A stretch of DNA of 64,000 nucleotides from Thermomicrobium sp. CFH 73360 (lineage in GTDB: Bacteria > Chloroflexota > Chloroflexia > Thermomicrobiales > Thermomicrobiaceae). Each line of letters begins with the position of its first letter. The first letter of the stretch is position 1. The stretch spans positions 372,001-436,000 of the forward strand of contig NZ_JAMSLS010000002.1 of the NCBI RefSeq assembly GCF_023806465.1, read 5' to 3'. The position numbers and the translations under genes were made by a program. Of the stretch, positions 51,922-61,606 are shown piece by piece. Below the pieces are notes generated by a model. The model was not told the DNA's origin. It was given only the letters and a program-made list of their open reading frames with translations, and made no database searches.

Positions 51922-52929
51922 GTGCAGGAACGTGAGCGAGCCGACCTTCTCGACCAGTTCACTGGATGCTTACTTGGACTAGCAATCGGCGACGCACTTG
52001 GCGCGCCGGTAAGCGGCTGGACACGCGAGGCGATTGCAGCACGCTACCATTGGCTGGATCAGTTCGTCCCACTTCTCACAGAGGATGGCACGATCATTAT
52101 TCGAGCCGGCGAGTTCACCGACGAGACGGAGCTCGCACTTTGCCTTGTTGAGAGTGTCATTAGTGCACGTGGCTATCTTGATGTTGCTGCAGCGGGCTAC
52201 CGCTTTCTGCGTCTGCTCGATGGGCCAACAGCCCGTTTCCTCGACGAGCCGACACGACGGGCCCTTACTGCAGCCGCGGAGCACGGGGACTTCCAGCGTG
52301 GTGTCGCTGGCCCGGGTACTGCGACCGGCAGTGCTGCTGCTCGGGTCGCGCCGATTGGCCTTCTGCACGCCCTCTCTCGCTTCAACCCCGACCTCCTTGT
52401 CCGCGATGTGCTCCGGTCCACGCTTATTACCCATGCTGAGCCAGAAGTCATCAACGGCGCACTAGCCGTGGCCTATGCCATCCTCTTGCTCGTCCAAGGC
52501 ACGACACCTCCCGATGTCCTCCTCGACGAAGTGGCCCGCTTCATCGACGAGGACGCCGTGGCCCAACGGCTCCGCCAGGCTGCGTTACATCCTGTACCAG
52601 CAGATGATGACGAGCTTATCCGTACACTTGCGGCGCTGGGAACATCTGCTGCTGTCGATGAGGTCGTCGCGACCGCCTTTGCCTCGTTCGCCGCCGCACA
52701 CGATGATTTCGCCCGTGCAGTGACACTCGCGATCAACATTGGCGGGGCGACCGACACACGCGGTGCAATCACTGGCGCGTTGGCTGGCGCGTACCTCGGT
52801 GCTTCCCGACTCCCATCCGCACTCGTCGAAGAGCTTGAGGGCCGTCCTTCTCTCCTTCTGGCCGCCCGTGGTCTCTTCCAGGCCGCCCAGCAGCGTGCCG
52901 GACGCTTCGTCCGGCTGCTCGTCCGGTGA
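51922..52929 (+). CDS. ADP-ribosylglycohydrolase-family protein with altered metal site
   Basis: This 335-residue all-helical protein is of the DraG/ARH family. The first motif GCLLGLAIGDALGAPV is intact. The two Mg-binding loops are changed: the usual TDDT reads TDET (66-69) and the usual GGDTDT reads GGATDT (274-279). It may therefore have weak, altered or no ADP-ribose hydrolase activity. GTG 51922 follows AAGGAG 9 bases upstream. A HAD phosphatase starts 4 bp after its stop, which suggests joint nucleotide- or sugar-phosphate processing. Confidence 0.85.
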   Translation: MQERERADLLDQFTGCLLGLAIGDALGAPVSGWTREAIAARYHWLDQFVPLLTEDGTIIIRAGEFTDETELALCLVESVISARGYLDVAAAGYRFLRLLDGPTARFLDEPTRRALTAAAEHGDFQRGVAGPGTATGSAAARVAPIGLLHALSRFNPDLLVRDVLRSTLITHAEPEVINGALAVAYAILLLVQGTTPPDVLLDEVARFIDEDAVAQRLRQAALHPVPADDDELIRTLAALGTSAAVDEVVATAFASFAAAHDDFARAVTLAINIGGATDTRGAITGALAGAYLGASRLPSALVEELEGRPSLLLAARGLFQAAQQRAGRFVRLLVR

Positions 52930-52933
52930 ACCA

Positions 52934-53608
52934 ATGCGGCAAGACCAGCGACTCGCGGCCATCATTTTCGATCTTGACGGTGTTCTGGTCGACTCAGAAT
53001 CCCTTCAACTTGCCGCCTGGGAGCGGTACGTTGCTCGTTTCGGCCGCACGCTTCCCACCGACCTCCTCCCTCGGCTTTTTGGCCGACGTCTGATCGATAC
53101 GGCCCGGATCATCGTCGAGACATTGGGATTACCGGTCGACTCGCTGCAAGCCGCTCGGGAGCGCGATGAACTCTTCCTCATGAGCGTTCACGGAAACGTC
53201 CAGCCAATGCCGGGAGCGCTCGAGCTGATCGCAGAACTCCATGCCCGCGCCGTTCCATTGGGCTTGGCGACAAGCGGTCATCGGCAGTACGTCACCCTCG
53301 TGCTCGGTGAACTCGGACTCGCTGACGTGTTTGCAGCTGTTGCGACCGGCGACGATGTCATCCACGGCAAGCCGGCTCCCGACTGTTACCGGCTGGCTGC
53401 CTCGCGACTCGCATGTCCACCGGAACGCTGTTTTGCGATCGAGGATGCGCCGCTTGGTGTCATGGCCGCACGGGCGGCTGGCCTCCGCTGCATTGCCGTA
53501 CCCAACGCTCACACCCGCGAACTCGGCGGCTTCGACGCTGCCGACGCACTCCTGCCCAGCCTTGGCGCTGTGTTGCCGTGGTTGGAACGTAACGGGTGGC
53601 TGGGGTGA
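52934..53608 (+). CDS. HAD-superfamily phosphatase/mutase (beta-phosphoglucomutase-like)
   Basis: This is a subfamily IA HAD hydrolase, about 224 residues. Motif I IIFDLDGVLVDSE supplies the nucleophile and acid Asp, motif II is the Thr-Ser in LATSGH, motif III Lys is in HGKPAPDCY, and motif IV is AIEDAPLGVMAARAAG. The cap domain after motif I resembles beta-phosphoglucomutases or 2-deoxyglucose-6-phosphatases. ATG 52934 lies 4 bp after the glycohydrolase-family stop, so translation is coupled. The likely role is dephosphorylation of a sugar phosphate; substrate unknown. Confidence 0.9.
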   Translation: MRQDQRLAAIIFDLDGVLVDSESLQLAAWERYVARFGRTLPTDLLPRLFGRRLIDTARIIVETLGLPVDSLQAARERDELFLMSVHGNVQPMPGALELIAELHARAVPLGLATSGHRQYVTLVLGELGLADVFAAVATGDDVIHGKPAPDCYRLAASRLACPPERCFAIEDAPLGVMAARAAGLRCIAVPNAHTRELGGFDAADALLPSLGAVLPWLERNGWLG

Positions 53609-53895
53609 GCTTAAGTCGTGCGAGCGTCCCACGAGACTGGTTTTGCCGGCTGCAGCCCCGGACGCTGACCAATCCGACTTTCACACTGGCGGGACAGTGT
53701 GCACCGGTACCCCCTGTCAGCGTCACACCGCGTGACCAGGCTGCCCAGACATGCCTGAGTGACTCCGACGAGCACTGGACCGACGCGTGGCAGTGCACAG
53801 AGTCACGGATCCTCCAACGAGGCTCGGCATCAGGTGACCCACATGACCGATCTGGCAAAGACGCGCATTTCGTTCAGCACCATGAATGAAACAAC
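53609..53895. other. Intergenic region without a supported gene
   Basis: About 290 bp lie between convergent genes. Only the terminator that follows is clear. Confidence 0.5.
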
Positions 53896-53896
53896 A

Positions 53897-53933
53897 GGCC
53901 CCATACCGCCTGCGACAATACGGGTATGGGGCC
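53897..53933 (-). terminator. Terminator of the aldehyde dehydrogenase gene
   Basis: GGCCCCATACC (53897-53907) pairs perfectly with GGTATGGGGCC (53923-53933). On the minus strand it is followed by TGTTGTTTCATTC, about 40 bp after the dehydrogenase stop. Confidence 0.7.
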
Positions 53934-53973
53934 CAACCGCAAAGGCATTGCAGCCCGACGGAAACCTGGGTCT

Positions 53974-55410
53974 TTACGACAACTCCGGGACTCGATTGAA
54001 TACCACAAGGCGCAACTCTGTCATATCTTCAATCGCATACCGGAGACCTTCACGGCTGAGGCCAGAATCCTTGACGCCACCATACGGCATATGGTCGATG
54101 CGGAACGTCGGGATGTCGTTGATGATCACCCCACCGACTTCCAGAACCTCGAAGGCCCGCAGCGCGTGTTCAAGGCTGCCGGTGAAGACACCCGCCTGGA
54201 GGCCGTACACCGAATCGTTCACCGCCGCGAGCGCCTGCTCGAAGTCGTCAAAGGGGAAGAGGACGACAAGCGGTGCGAATGCCTCTCGACTGCAGACCGG
54301 ATGCCACGGTGGTGCATCGACGAGTACCGTTGGCTGGAAGAATCGCCCTTCGGCCTTTCCCCCCACCAGCACCTTCGCTCCCTCGGCGACCGCCGAGTCG
54401 ACCCAGTCCTGGGTTCGGCGCGCAGCCTTCTCGTCGATCATTGGGCCAAGGTCGGTCGTCTCATCCAATGGGTCGCCCAACTTGATCTTCCTCACTTCTT
54501 CGACGAAACGCTCGACGAACTCGTCCCACCGTGATCGGTGAACGAAGACGCGCTGCACCGAAATGCAGACCTGGCCAGCGTAGGCAAAGGCGCCGACGCG
54601 GATACGGGGAATCGCCACATCCATATTGGCCGTGCGGTCAACGATGACACCCGCATTTCCGCCGAGCTCGAGGACGACCTTCTTCTTCCCGGCTCGCGCC
54701 TTCAGATCCCAGCCCACGTCTGGCGACCCCGTGAAAGTCAGCAACTTGAAACGCTCGTCAGTCACCAGCCGGTCGCCGACGACGCGATCCATTGGCATGA
54801 TGCTGACTGCTCCCTTGGGGACGCCGGCTTCGTCCAGAAGTTCGGCGAAAGTGAGCATCGTGAGCGGGTCACGGCTGGGCGGCTTCAGGACGATTGTGTT
54901 TCCAGAGGCAAGCGCTGGAGCAATCTTGTGCAGCGCCAGATTGAGCGGGAAATTGAAGGGCGAGATGCCAGCGATCGGGCCAATCGGGAAGCGCCGCGTG
55001 AAGCCGAATCGTCCTTGGCTGTACGCCATCAGGTCGAGCGGGATCACCTCTCCACCGATCCGCTTCGCTTCCTCCGCCGCGGTCGTCAGCGTGAAAATCC
55101 CACGCTGCACTTCTACTCGCGCATCGCGGATCGGTTTCCCAGCCTCCTGGGCAATCAAGCGGGCGAACTCCTCCTGCCGCCGGCGGAGCCCATCGGCGAG
55201 GCGCAAGAGGATTTCGGCCCGCTCGTAGCTCTGGAGCCGCCGTGTGACCTCGAAGGCTCGCTGCGCTGCCGTTACCGCGTCCTCGAAGTCCTGGTTGGTC
55301 GCGGTAGAGGTCACGCCCACAAGCTCATCGTTGTACGGATTGCGGATTTCCACCCGGTTCGGTGAAGTCCGCCACTCACCAGCGCAGTAAAACGGGTATT
55401 CGCGTGCCAT
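53974..55410 (-). CDS. NAD(P)+-dependent aldehyde dehydrogenase
   Basis: This is an aldehyde dehydrogenase-superfamily enzyme, 478 residues. It has the N-binding SPFNFPLNLALHKIAPALASGNTIVLKPP, the Gly-rich TFTGSPDVG, the general base Glu in LELGGN, and the catalytic Cys in YAGQVCISVQR. It resembles succinate-semialdehyde or lactaldehyde/glyceraldehyde-type dehydrogenases (short form). The ATG at 55410 has a good GGAGG (near 55419). It is 114 bp downstream of the aspartase/fumarase. It may oxidise the semialdehyde made by the transaminase at 46958, though the two are 6 kb apart. Confidence 0.92.
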   Translation of the reverse strand: MAREYPFYCAGEWRTSPNRVEIRNPYNDELVGVTSTATNQDFEDAVTAAQRAFEVTRRLQSYERAEILLRLADGLRRRQEEFARLIAQEAGKPIRDARVEVQRGIFTLTTAAEEAKRIGGEVIPLDLMAYSQGRFGFTRRFPIGPIAGISPFNFPLNLALHKIAPALASGNTIVLKPPSRDPLTMLTFAELLDEAGVPKGAVSIMPMDRVVGDRLVTDERFKLLTFTGSPDVGWDLKARAGKKKVVLELGGNAGVIVDRTANMDVAIPRIRVGAFAYAGQVCISVQRVFVHRSRWDEFVERFVEEVRKIKLGDPLDETTDLGPMIDEKAARRTQDWVDSAVAEGAKVLVGGKAEGRFFQPTVLVDAPPWHPVCSREAFAPLVVLFPFDDFEQALAAVNDSVYGLQAGVFTGSLEHALRAFEVLEVGGVIINDIPTFRIDHMPYGGVKDSGLSREGLRYAIEDMTELRLVVFNRVPELS

Positions 55411-55524
55411 TGCAGTACTCCTCCCATGCCGAGACGACTACAGTCAGCCGATCCGGACACGACGCAAACGTACGGCGAGCCTCGATCGGCCGGACGACGC
55501 TCACTGTACCCGACATCCACCCGT

Positions 55525-56940
55525 TCAGCACTGGTTCGCGTCCGGATCCAGCGGGAGCGCCATCTTGACCGGATCCAAGATCTCCTCGGCCTCCTCCGGT
55601 GAAAGCACACCCTCTTCGACGACCACCTCGCGGACAGTCCTCCCTGTCTGCCAAGCCTTCTTGGCAATCTCGGCTGCCTTCAGGTAGCCAATCCGCGGCG
55701 TCAGGATCGTCGCCAGCGCAATGCTGCCGTGGGCCAGCTCCGCTAACCGCGCTTCGTTCGCCTGGATCCCTTCGATGCAGCGTGTGCGGAAGACCTCGAG
55801 CGCGTTGGTCAAAATATCGGTCGCCCAGAGCAAGTTATAGACGATCAGCGGTGTCCAGACGTTGAGGTCGAGCTGTCCGGAGAGGACGCCCAGCGAGACC
55901 GCATGGTCATAGCCCACCACCTGGAAGGCAACCATATTGACCATCTCGGCGATTGACGGGTTCACCTTACCCGGCATGATCGATGATCCTGGTTGCACTG
56001 GCGGGAGGATGATCTCGCCCAGCCCTGCCCGCGGCCCCGAGCCGAGCAGCCGGATATCGCTGGCAATGCGAATCACTTCCAGCGCCGCATTGCGGAGAGC
56101 ACCCGAGAGATGCGCGAAGTCAGCATGGCTCTGAGTGATCTCGAACGTGTTGCGCGCTGGCCGGAGCGGAAACCCCGTAATTCGACTTAGCTCCTCCGCG
56201 ACCTGCATCCGGTATCCGGGGAAAGCGTTGATTCCCGTCCCAAGCGCAGTCGCTCCAAGGTTGATCTCTGTCAGCGCCAGTCGCGCTTCTGCGATCCGAT
56301 CGGCCGCCCGGCGCAGCGCCGCACCATAGCCAGTGAACTCGTCACCGAGCCGGATCGGTACGGCGTCCTGAAGATGGGTACGCCCCGTTTTCGTCAGATT
56401 GCCGAATTCCTGCGCTTTCTGGCAGAAGGCGTCGGCAAGTCGGTGAAACGCCTCGATCAGCTTGGGAGTGGCACGCAGCAGTGCCAGCCGTCCCGCGGTC
56501 GGAATAACGTCGTTCGATGACTGTCCGAGGTTGACGTGGTCGTTCGGATGCACCGGCCGGTACTCACCACGCCGCCCGCCGAGAATCTCGTTCGCACGAT
56601 TGGCAATGACCTCGTTGGTGTTCATGTTGTGCGACGTGCCGGCACCAGCCTGATAGGGATCGACGACGAAGTGCTCATGCCACAACCCGTCAATGATCTC
56701 CTGCGCCGCCTGTTCGATTGCCCGCGCTTGCTCATCGGTGAGCCGCCCGGCTCGGTGATTGACGCGTGCGGCCGCGAGCTTCACCTGTGCCGTCGCGACG
56801 ATCAAGTCAGGATGCGGACGAAGGCCGCTAATTGGAAAGTTGCGGACCGCTCGCGCCGTCTGGGCTCCATAGAGCGCGTCCGCCGGGACCTCCACCTCAC
56901 CGAGTGAATCGCGTTCGAGACGCACCGTTCCCACGACCAT
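55525..56940 (-). CDS. Aspartase/class II fumarase-family lyase (probably aspartate ammonia-lyase)
   Basis: This 471-residue homotetrameric lyase has the signature GSSIMPGKVNP and the catalytic-region motifs GAGTSHNMNTNEVIANRA, HPNDHVNLGQSSNDVIPTA and TGRTHLQDAVP. Class II fumarases and aspartases share these. The C-terminal GIQANEARLAEL and the RTRCIEG segment look slightly closer to aspartases, but fumarase remains possible. It reversibly makes fumarate from aspartate (or malate). ATG 56940 is 24 bp downstream of nuoI, so the genes probably share a transcript with nuoG-nuoI. Confidence 0.85.
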   Translation of the reverse strand: MVVGTVRLERDSLGEVEVPADALYGAQTARAVRNFPISGLRPHPDLIVATAQVKLAAARVNHRAGRLTDEQARAIEQAAQEIIDGLWHEHFVVDPYQAGAGTSHNMNTNEVIANRANEILGGRRGEYRPVHPNDHVNLGQSSNDVIPTAGRLALLRATPKLIEAFHRLADAFCQKAQEFGNLTKTGRTHLQDAVPIRLGDEFTGYGAALRRAADRIAEARLALTEINLGATALGTGINAFPGYRMQVAEELSRITGFPLRPARNTFEITQSHADFAHLSGALRNAALEVIRIASDIRLLGSGPRAGLGEIILPPVQPGSSIMPGKVNPSIAEMVNMVAFQVVGYDHAVSLGVLSGQLDLNVWTPLIVYNLLWATDILTNALEVFRTRCIEGIQANEARLAELAHGSIALATILTPRIGYLKAAEIAKKAWQTGRTVREVVVEEGVLSPEEAEEILDPVKMALPLDPDANQC

Positions 56941-56964
56941 CGTTCCTGCCCCCTGTCCAGGTCC

Positions 56965-57420
56965 TCACCGTGCCTCACCGAGCCCGCCATCTGCTTCCCA
57001 CCAACTCGGCCGCTGTGAGCCGATTGCGGCGAGCTCCGTCTTCACGTAGATCAATCCCTCGCGATCGAGCACCGACTGCTCGTATTCACCGCTCATGGTG
57101 ATGGCATCGACCGGACAGACCTGCGCACAGAGCCCACAGAACATGCAACGACCTGCACGCAGGATGAATTCCCCAAGTTCACGATCACCCTCTTCTGAGG
57201 GCACAACGTGCATTTCCAAGCAACTCGTCGGGCAGATCCGCGCACAGAGCCCGCAGGCGACGCAAAGCGCCTCCCCAGTCTCCGGGTCAGAGCGCAAAGC
57301 CGGGAGCCCCCGGAAGCGCGGTGCCTGCTCCCGCTTCTGCTCCGGATACTGGATCGTCACCGGCCGCTGGAAGAAGTGTCGCAGAGTCACCAGAAAACCG
57401 CGAATGTCCTGTAAGACCAT
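56965..57420 (-). CDS. nuoI: NADH-quinone oxidoreductase subunit I (two 4Fe-4S ferredoxin domain)
   Basis: This is the 8-iron ferredoxin subunit that carries electrons from the NADH arm of complex I to the membrane arm. Two complete 4Fe-4S motifs are visible: CVACGLCARICP and CMFCGLCAQVCP, with the N-terminal amphipathic stretch GFLVTLRHFFQRPVTIQYPE. 151 residues. It lies 24 bp after nuoG; in most bacteria nuoH sits between G and I, but there is no room for it here. ATG 57420 has GGAGG (57423-57429 complement) just upstream. Confidence 0.93.
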   Translation of the reverse strand: MVLQDIRGFLVTLRHFFQRPVTIQYPEQKREQAPRFRGLPALRSDPETGEALCVACGLCARICPTSCLEMHVVPSEEGDRELGEFILRAGRCMFCGLCAQVCPVDAITMSGEYEQSVLDREGLIYVKTELAAIGSQRPSWWEADGGLGEAR

Positions 57421-57444
57421 CGGTGCCTCCTTGCACGCGCATTG

Positions 57445-59883
57445 TTAGAGCGCGTGGAACCGAAGCCGGCCTGCGAGCGGTGGAGCATCAACACGCAGCC
57501 AGGCCTCACTTACGGCAAGACCTTGCCCAAGCCAGACCGCCCAGCCGCCGCCCGGCACGTTCTGACCAAGTCGGAGCACTTGGCGCGAGGGCACACCGCT
57601 CGGCATAACCGGCCAGGCGAGTGGTCCACGCTCTAGCCGTGGGAAGGTCATGCCTCGGTACAGGGGAACCGCTCGGACCAGCTCTTGGAAGACGTGCACG
57701 GCGTGCCGCCCCTGCCACCGGTAACCGAGTCGGCGTGCCAGTTCCTGAACCAACTGCCAACTCGGTCGCGCGTCGCCCGGCGGATCAACCGCCCGGCGCA
57801 AGCGCTGCACCGCTCGTTCGGCGTTCGTCATGGTCCCGTCTTGCTCCATGAACATCGCCACTGGCAGCACCACCTGCGCTCGCTCGACCAACGGGCTCCG
57901 GAAGCAGTCTTCGACGATCAGGACATCGAGCCGTTCGAGCGCCGCCAGGAGTCGCTCATCGATCGGCTGGGCAAACGGGTGGCTTCCTCCCGCGACGTAG
58001 AGTGCACGCACGGTTCCACGCTCGATCGCCTCGACGAGTTCGTCGAACGTAAGCCCCGGTTCACTGGGAAGTTCGGCTTTTCCGGTGCCGTTGCCACCTG
58101 TGTCGGCCCAGAGCGCTGCGAGTTCCGCTCGCGCGTCCGCGTCAGTCACCAGACGATAACCCGGCAGCCAGTTCGGGTGGCAACCAACGTCCAGCGCCCC
58201 CTGGGCGTTCGCGGGCCCACGGAAAGCGACAACACCACTCCCGGCACGTCCGAGGTTCCCGGTCAGGAGCGCCAAGTCGTTGGCCCGTAGCGCCGCGGAG
58301 AAGACATCGCCCTGTACGGCGTGGGCAAGCGTCTGCTGGATCTGGCTCGGCGGATACGGCGATGGCCCAGTACCTCGGCCGCCAGTCGCATAGAGCACTG
58401 CGGCCCGCTCGAGCGCCGCGAGGCTCACGCCAGCTCTCTCCGCTGCGGCAGCAGGATCGACGGTATCGAGCGAGGCCAGGAACCCCGCAAGCCCTTCAGC
58501 CTGCTCGATCGGCGAAGCAAGACCCCGGTCACGGATGACACGCGCCATTGCAGCAAGGACGAGCGCCTCCGTCCCAGGATGAATGCGCAGCCAGACATCT
58601 GCGCGATGGAAGAGCGGGAACTCGTCTGAGCTCACCACCACCAGTGCCGTCTCGCGGTACTGCTTGGCCCAGGAATGCCAATAACTGGCGACCGGTGCAG
58701 TCCGGCCGATGTTTGGCCCGACGATGAGAAGACAACCGGTATCGGTGAAGACCTCCTGCACCGAGTTTGTACTGGCGGGGAGGCCGAACGACGCAGCAAG
58801 TGCCGCATCCACGGCCCGCTGGGCCGGGGTCGCGAGCCGCTCGACGTTCGGAGAACCCATCACTTGCCGGGCGAAACGCTGAAGAAGATAGAGTTCCTCG
58901 TTTGTCCGATCAGGTGCAGCCAGTAAGGCGAACGCCGCGCCACGATATGGCCGCAGGAGCTCAGCAGCGCGATCGAGTGCATCCTCCAACGCAACCGGCA
59001 CCAACTCATCATCCTGGCGGACGAAGGCAGTCTCCAGCCGAGCCGGATGCTGCACCTGCTCGTAGCTCCACTTGCCACGAACACAGGTATAGCCGTAGTT
59101 CACCCCGCGTTCCCAGAGGTGGGTGATCCGTCGCACCAGTCCACGGTTATGCTCGACATTCAGCGTGCAACCAACGTCGCAGAAACCACAGATCGTCTCT
59201 GTCGCATCGAGCTCCCAAGGGTGATGTGCGAAGCGCCGGTCGGTGAGTGCCCCAACCGGGCAAACTGCGATGCACATCCCGCATGAGGTACACGTCGTCT
59301 GCTCGAGATCGACGTCCCAGGCACTACCGATCTCGCCCTCCAGGCCACGCCGTAACACCTCGATTGCCGTCACACCGATCATCTCGTCGCAGACGCGCGT
59401 ACAGCGGGCGCAGAGGATGCAGCGCTCCCATTTGTAGTCGATATACTGGCTAAGATGCTTGTACGGACGTGCCAGTTTGGGACGACGAAATGGGTTCTCG
59501 TACACATTGTGCGAGTAGGTGTTGTCCTGGAGGTAGCATTCCCCTGACTTATCACAGGTTGGGCAGTCCAGTGCGTGATCGATGAGGTACAGCTGAAGCA
59601 CGAATCGCCGTGCCGCCTCACAGGCCGGTGATTTGGTCGCAACCTCCATGCCGTCTCGCACTTGTGCGGCACACGACTCGACAAGCCCTCCCCGCCGACC
59701 CAAGATCTCAACGGTGCAGATGCGGCAAGACCCCCAGGGCCGGAGCAGCGGCTGATAACAGAGATTTGGCACCTCGATGCCGACCATGCGGCAGGCCTCG
59801 AGGATCGTCAGGCCTTCGGGGACCGTATACTGCTGGCCATCAATGGTGACTGTAACGAGGCGCGTTTCCGTCGTTGCCGTCAT
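57445..59883 (-). CDS. nuoG: NADH-quinone oxidoreductase subunit G (molybdopterin-oxidoreductase-like)
   Basis: This is the large iron-sulfur subunit of complex I, 812 residues. From the N-terminus it has a 2Fe-2S ferredoxin ([15 protein letters not shown]...[10 protein letters not shown]), the NuoG His/Cys 4Fe-4S site ([14 protein letters not shown]), two further 4Fe-4S motifs ([27 protein letters not shown]), and a 4Fe-4S molybdopterin domain start (CGFCDVGC). A long FdhF-like domain follows, lacking an obvious metal-cofactor Cys. ATG 59883 is divergent from gatB. Similar proteins serve complex I or NAD-linked formate dehydrogenase/hydrogenase; the pairing with nuoI favours complex I. Confidence 0.92.
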   Translation of the reverse strand: MTATTETRLVTVTIDGQQYTVPEGLTILEACRMVGIEVPNLCYQPLLRPWGSCRICTVEILGRRGGLVESCAAQVRDGMEVATKSPACEAARRFVLQLYLIDHALDCPTCDKSGECYLQDNTYSHNVYENPFRRPKLARPYKHLSQYIDYKWERCILCARCTRVCDEMIGVTAIEVLRRGLEGEIGSAWDVDLEQTTCTSCGMCIAVCPVGALTDRRFAHHPWELDATETICGFCDVGCTLNVEHNRGLVRRITHLWERGVNYGYTCVRGKWSYEQVQHPARLETAFVRQDDELVPVALEDALDRAAELLRPYRGAAFALLAAPDRTNEELYLLQRFARQVMGSPNVERLATPAQRAVDAALAASFGLPASTNSVQEVFTDTGCLLIVGPNIGRTAPVASYWHSWAKQYRETALVVVSSDEFPLFHRADVWLRIHPGTEALVLAAMARVIRDRGLASPIEQAEGLAGFLASLDTVDPAAAAERAGVSLAALERAAVLYATGGRGTGPSPYPPSQIQQTLAHAVQGDVFSAALRANDLALLTGNLGRAGSGVVAFRGPANAQGALDVGCHPNWLPGYRLVTDADARAELAALWADTGGNGTGKAELPSEPGLTFDELVEAIERGTVRALYVAGGSHPFAQPIDERLLAALERLDVLIVEDCFRSPLVERAQVVLPVAMFMEQDGTMTNAERAVQRLRRAVDPPGDARPSWQLVQELARRLGYRWQGRHAVHVFQELVRAVPLYRGMTFPRLERGPLAWPVMPSGVPSRQVLRLGQNVPGGGWAVWLGQGLAVSEAWLRVDAPPLAGRLRFHAL

Positions 59884-60001
59884 TCAGTACGTCCCCTTTC
59901 GGGAACCGGAACACGGACACGCGTGGTCCGTTCCAGACCACACCTGGCCTGATCTTACCACGTGTTCTCCAAGCTACAGCTGAGCGGCGAGCGTGGGATG
60001 C

Positions 60002-60007
60002 TATACT
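60002..60007 (+). promoter_or_regulatory. Likely -10 element of gatB
   Basis: TATACT, 5/6 to consensus, lies 28 bp upstream of the gatB GTG; the -35 is weak. It defines a very short leader and supports the GTG 60036 start. Confidence 0.4.
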
Positions 60008-60035
60008 CGCCACCGAGAGCGGGACGGAGGTTCCT

Positions 60036-61487
60036 GTGGAGCTGGAAACGGTCATCGGGCTGGAGGTGCACGCCCAGCTCTTGACCCGGTCGAAGATGTT
60101 CTGCGGCTGCTCAGCAGACTACGCTGGAGCTCCGCCGAATACCCACGTCTGTCCGGTCTGCCTCGGTTTACCTGGCTCACTTCCGGTTATCAACCGGCGT
60201 GCCGTGGAGATGACTGTGATGACCGGACTCGCCTTGGGGTGCCGCATCCCACCATACAGCAAGTTCGACCGCAAGAACTACATGTATCCGGATCTTCCCA
60301 AGGGCTATCAGATTTCCCAGTACGACCTCCCGCTCTGTGTTGACGGGATGCTGGAGTTCCTGGTCAATGGCGAACGCCGCCGCGTGCGGATCCGGCGGGT
60401 CCATCTTGAGGAGGACACCGCGCGCCTGGTCCATCGCACTGTCGCTGGTGAGAGCTACAGCCTGATCGATATGAACCGCTCCGGTGTTCCGCTCATCGAG
60501 ATTGTGACGGAGCCGGACTTGCGCTCGCCAGAGGAGGCACGGCTCTTCCTGATGGCGCTGCGCCAGGTGCTCCGCTACCTCGGCGTCTCTACGGGGAATA
60601 TGGAAGAGGGAGCGTTCCGTTGCGACGCCAACATCTCACAGCGGACGCGCGACGGTGGGCAACAGTGGCCAAAGAGCGAAATCAAGAACCTCAATAGCTT
60701 CCGTTCGGTCGAACGCGCGCTGGCCTATGAGGAAGAGCGCCAGCGTGCCGCGATCCGCCGCGGCGAGCAGCTCGTGCAGGAGACACGCGGCTGGCTGGAA
60801 GACCAAGAGATGACCATCACCCAACGAGCCAAGGAATACCCAGACGACTACCGGTACTTTCCCGAACCAGACCTTCCGCCGATCTTCTTGACTGAGGACG
60901 ATCTGGCGCGCATTCGGGCAGCCATGCCCGAGCTCCCGGTGGCTCGCTGGGAGCGCTTCCAGACCGAATACGGACTTGGGCCACAAGAGGCGGCGCTCCT
61001 CACCGAAGAGCGAGCGATCGCTGACTACTTTGAGGCGTGCGTCGCCGGCGACCGCACGCGAGCGCGCGAGATCGCGAATTGGATCACCGGCGAGCTGTTC
61101 GCGCTGCTGCGCGAGCGTGGCCGCAGCATCTCCGAGGTCGGAGTGCAACCACGTCAGCTGCGACAGCTCATCGACCTGGTTCGGCGCGGAACCATCAGCA
61201 TGCTCACCGCCAAGGAACTCCTGGTGGCGGTCAGCGAGACGGGAATCGACCCGGAGGTGCTCGTTGCCGAGCGCGGGCTCGCCCAAATCAGCGACGAAGC
61301 ACAACTTCGCCAAGTGGTCGAGCGCGTGTTGGCCGAGAACCCAAAGGCGGTCGCCGATTATCGCAAGGGGAAGACGGCTGCAATCGGCTTCCTCCTCGGC
61401 CAGGTCAATCGCGCACTCGGGGGACGCGCCAACCCGGCTGTCGCTCGCCAAATCTTGGAGGAAGCGCTCCGGCAACCGGTCGAGTGA
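60036..61487 (+). CDS. gatB: Aspartyl/glutamyl-tRNA amidotransferase subunit B
   Basis: This is the kinase/tRNA-binding subunit of GatCAB, which converts Glu-tRNA(Gln) or Asp-tRNA(Asn) to the amide. The N-terminal catalytic part begins [10 protein letters not shown] and has [25 protein letters not shown] (Cys-rich Zn region, here shown in part) and [16 protein letters not shown]; the C-terminal YqeY-like tRNA domain begins after about residue 400. About 483 residues. GTG 60036 follows GGAGG by 5 bases; the 54 upstream in-frame codons contain the promoter and are not protein. The need for GatCAB is usual in this phylum. Confidence 0.95.
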   Translation: MELETVIGLEVHAQLLTRSKMFCGCSADYAGAPPNTHVCPVCLGLPGSLPVINRRAVEMTVMTGLALGCRIPPYSKFDRKNYMYPDLPKGYQISQYDLPLCVDGMLEFLVNGERRRVRIRRVHLEEDTARLVHRTVAGESYSLIDMNRSGVPLIEIVTEPDLRSPEEARLFLMALRQVLRYLGVSTGNMEEGAFRCDANISQRTRDGGQQWPKSEIKNLNSFRSVERALAYEEERQRAAIRRGEQLVQETRGWLEDQEMTITQRAKEYPDDYRYFPEPDLPPIFLTEDDLARIRAAMPELPVARWERFQTEYGLGPQEAALLTEERAIADYFEACVAGDRTRAREIANWITGELFALLRERGRSISEVGVQPRQLRQLIDLVRRGTISMLTAKELLVAVSETGIDPEVLVAERGLAQISDEAQLRQVVERVLAENPKAVADYRKGKTAAIGFLLGQVNRALGGRANPAVARQILEEALRQPVE

Positions 61488-61606
61488 CCCCGCTCGCCCC
61501 GCACCCCAATCGGCGGTGACGCAAACCGTGTGGCCGCAATTCGTGCAAGGCCGCACGGCATCAGGAACGCTTGAACGCTGGATGCCGATGATTCTGGGGG
61601 CGAAGG

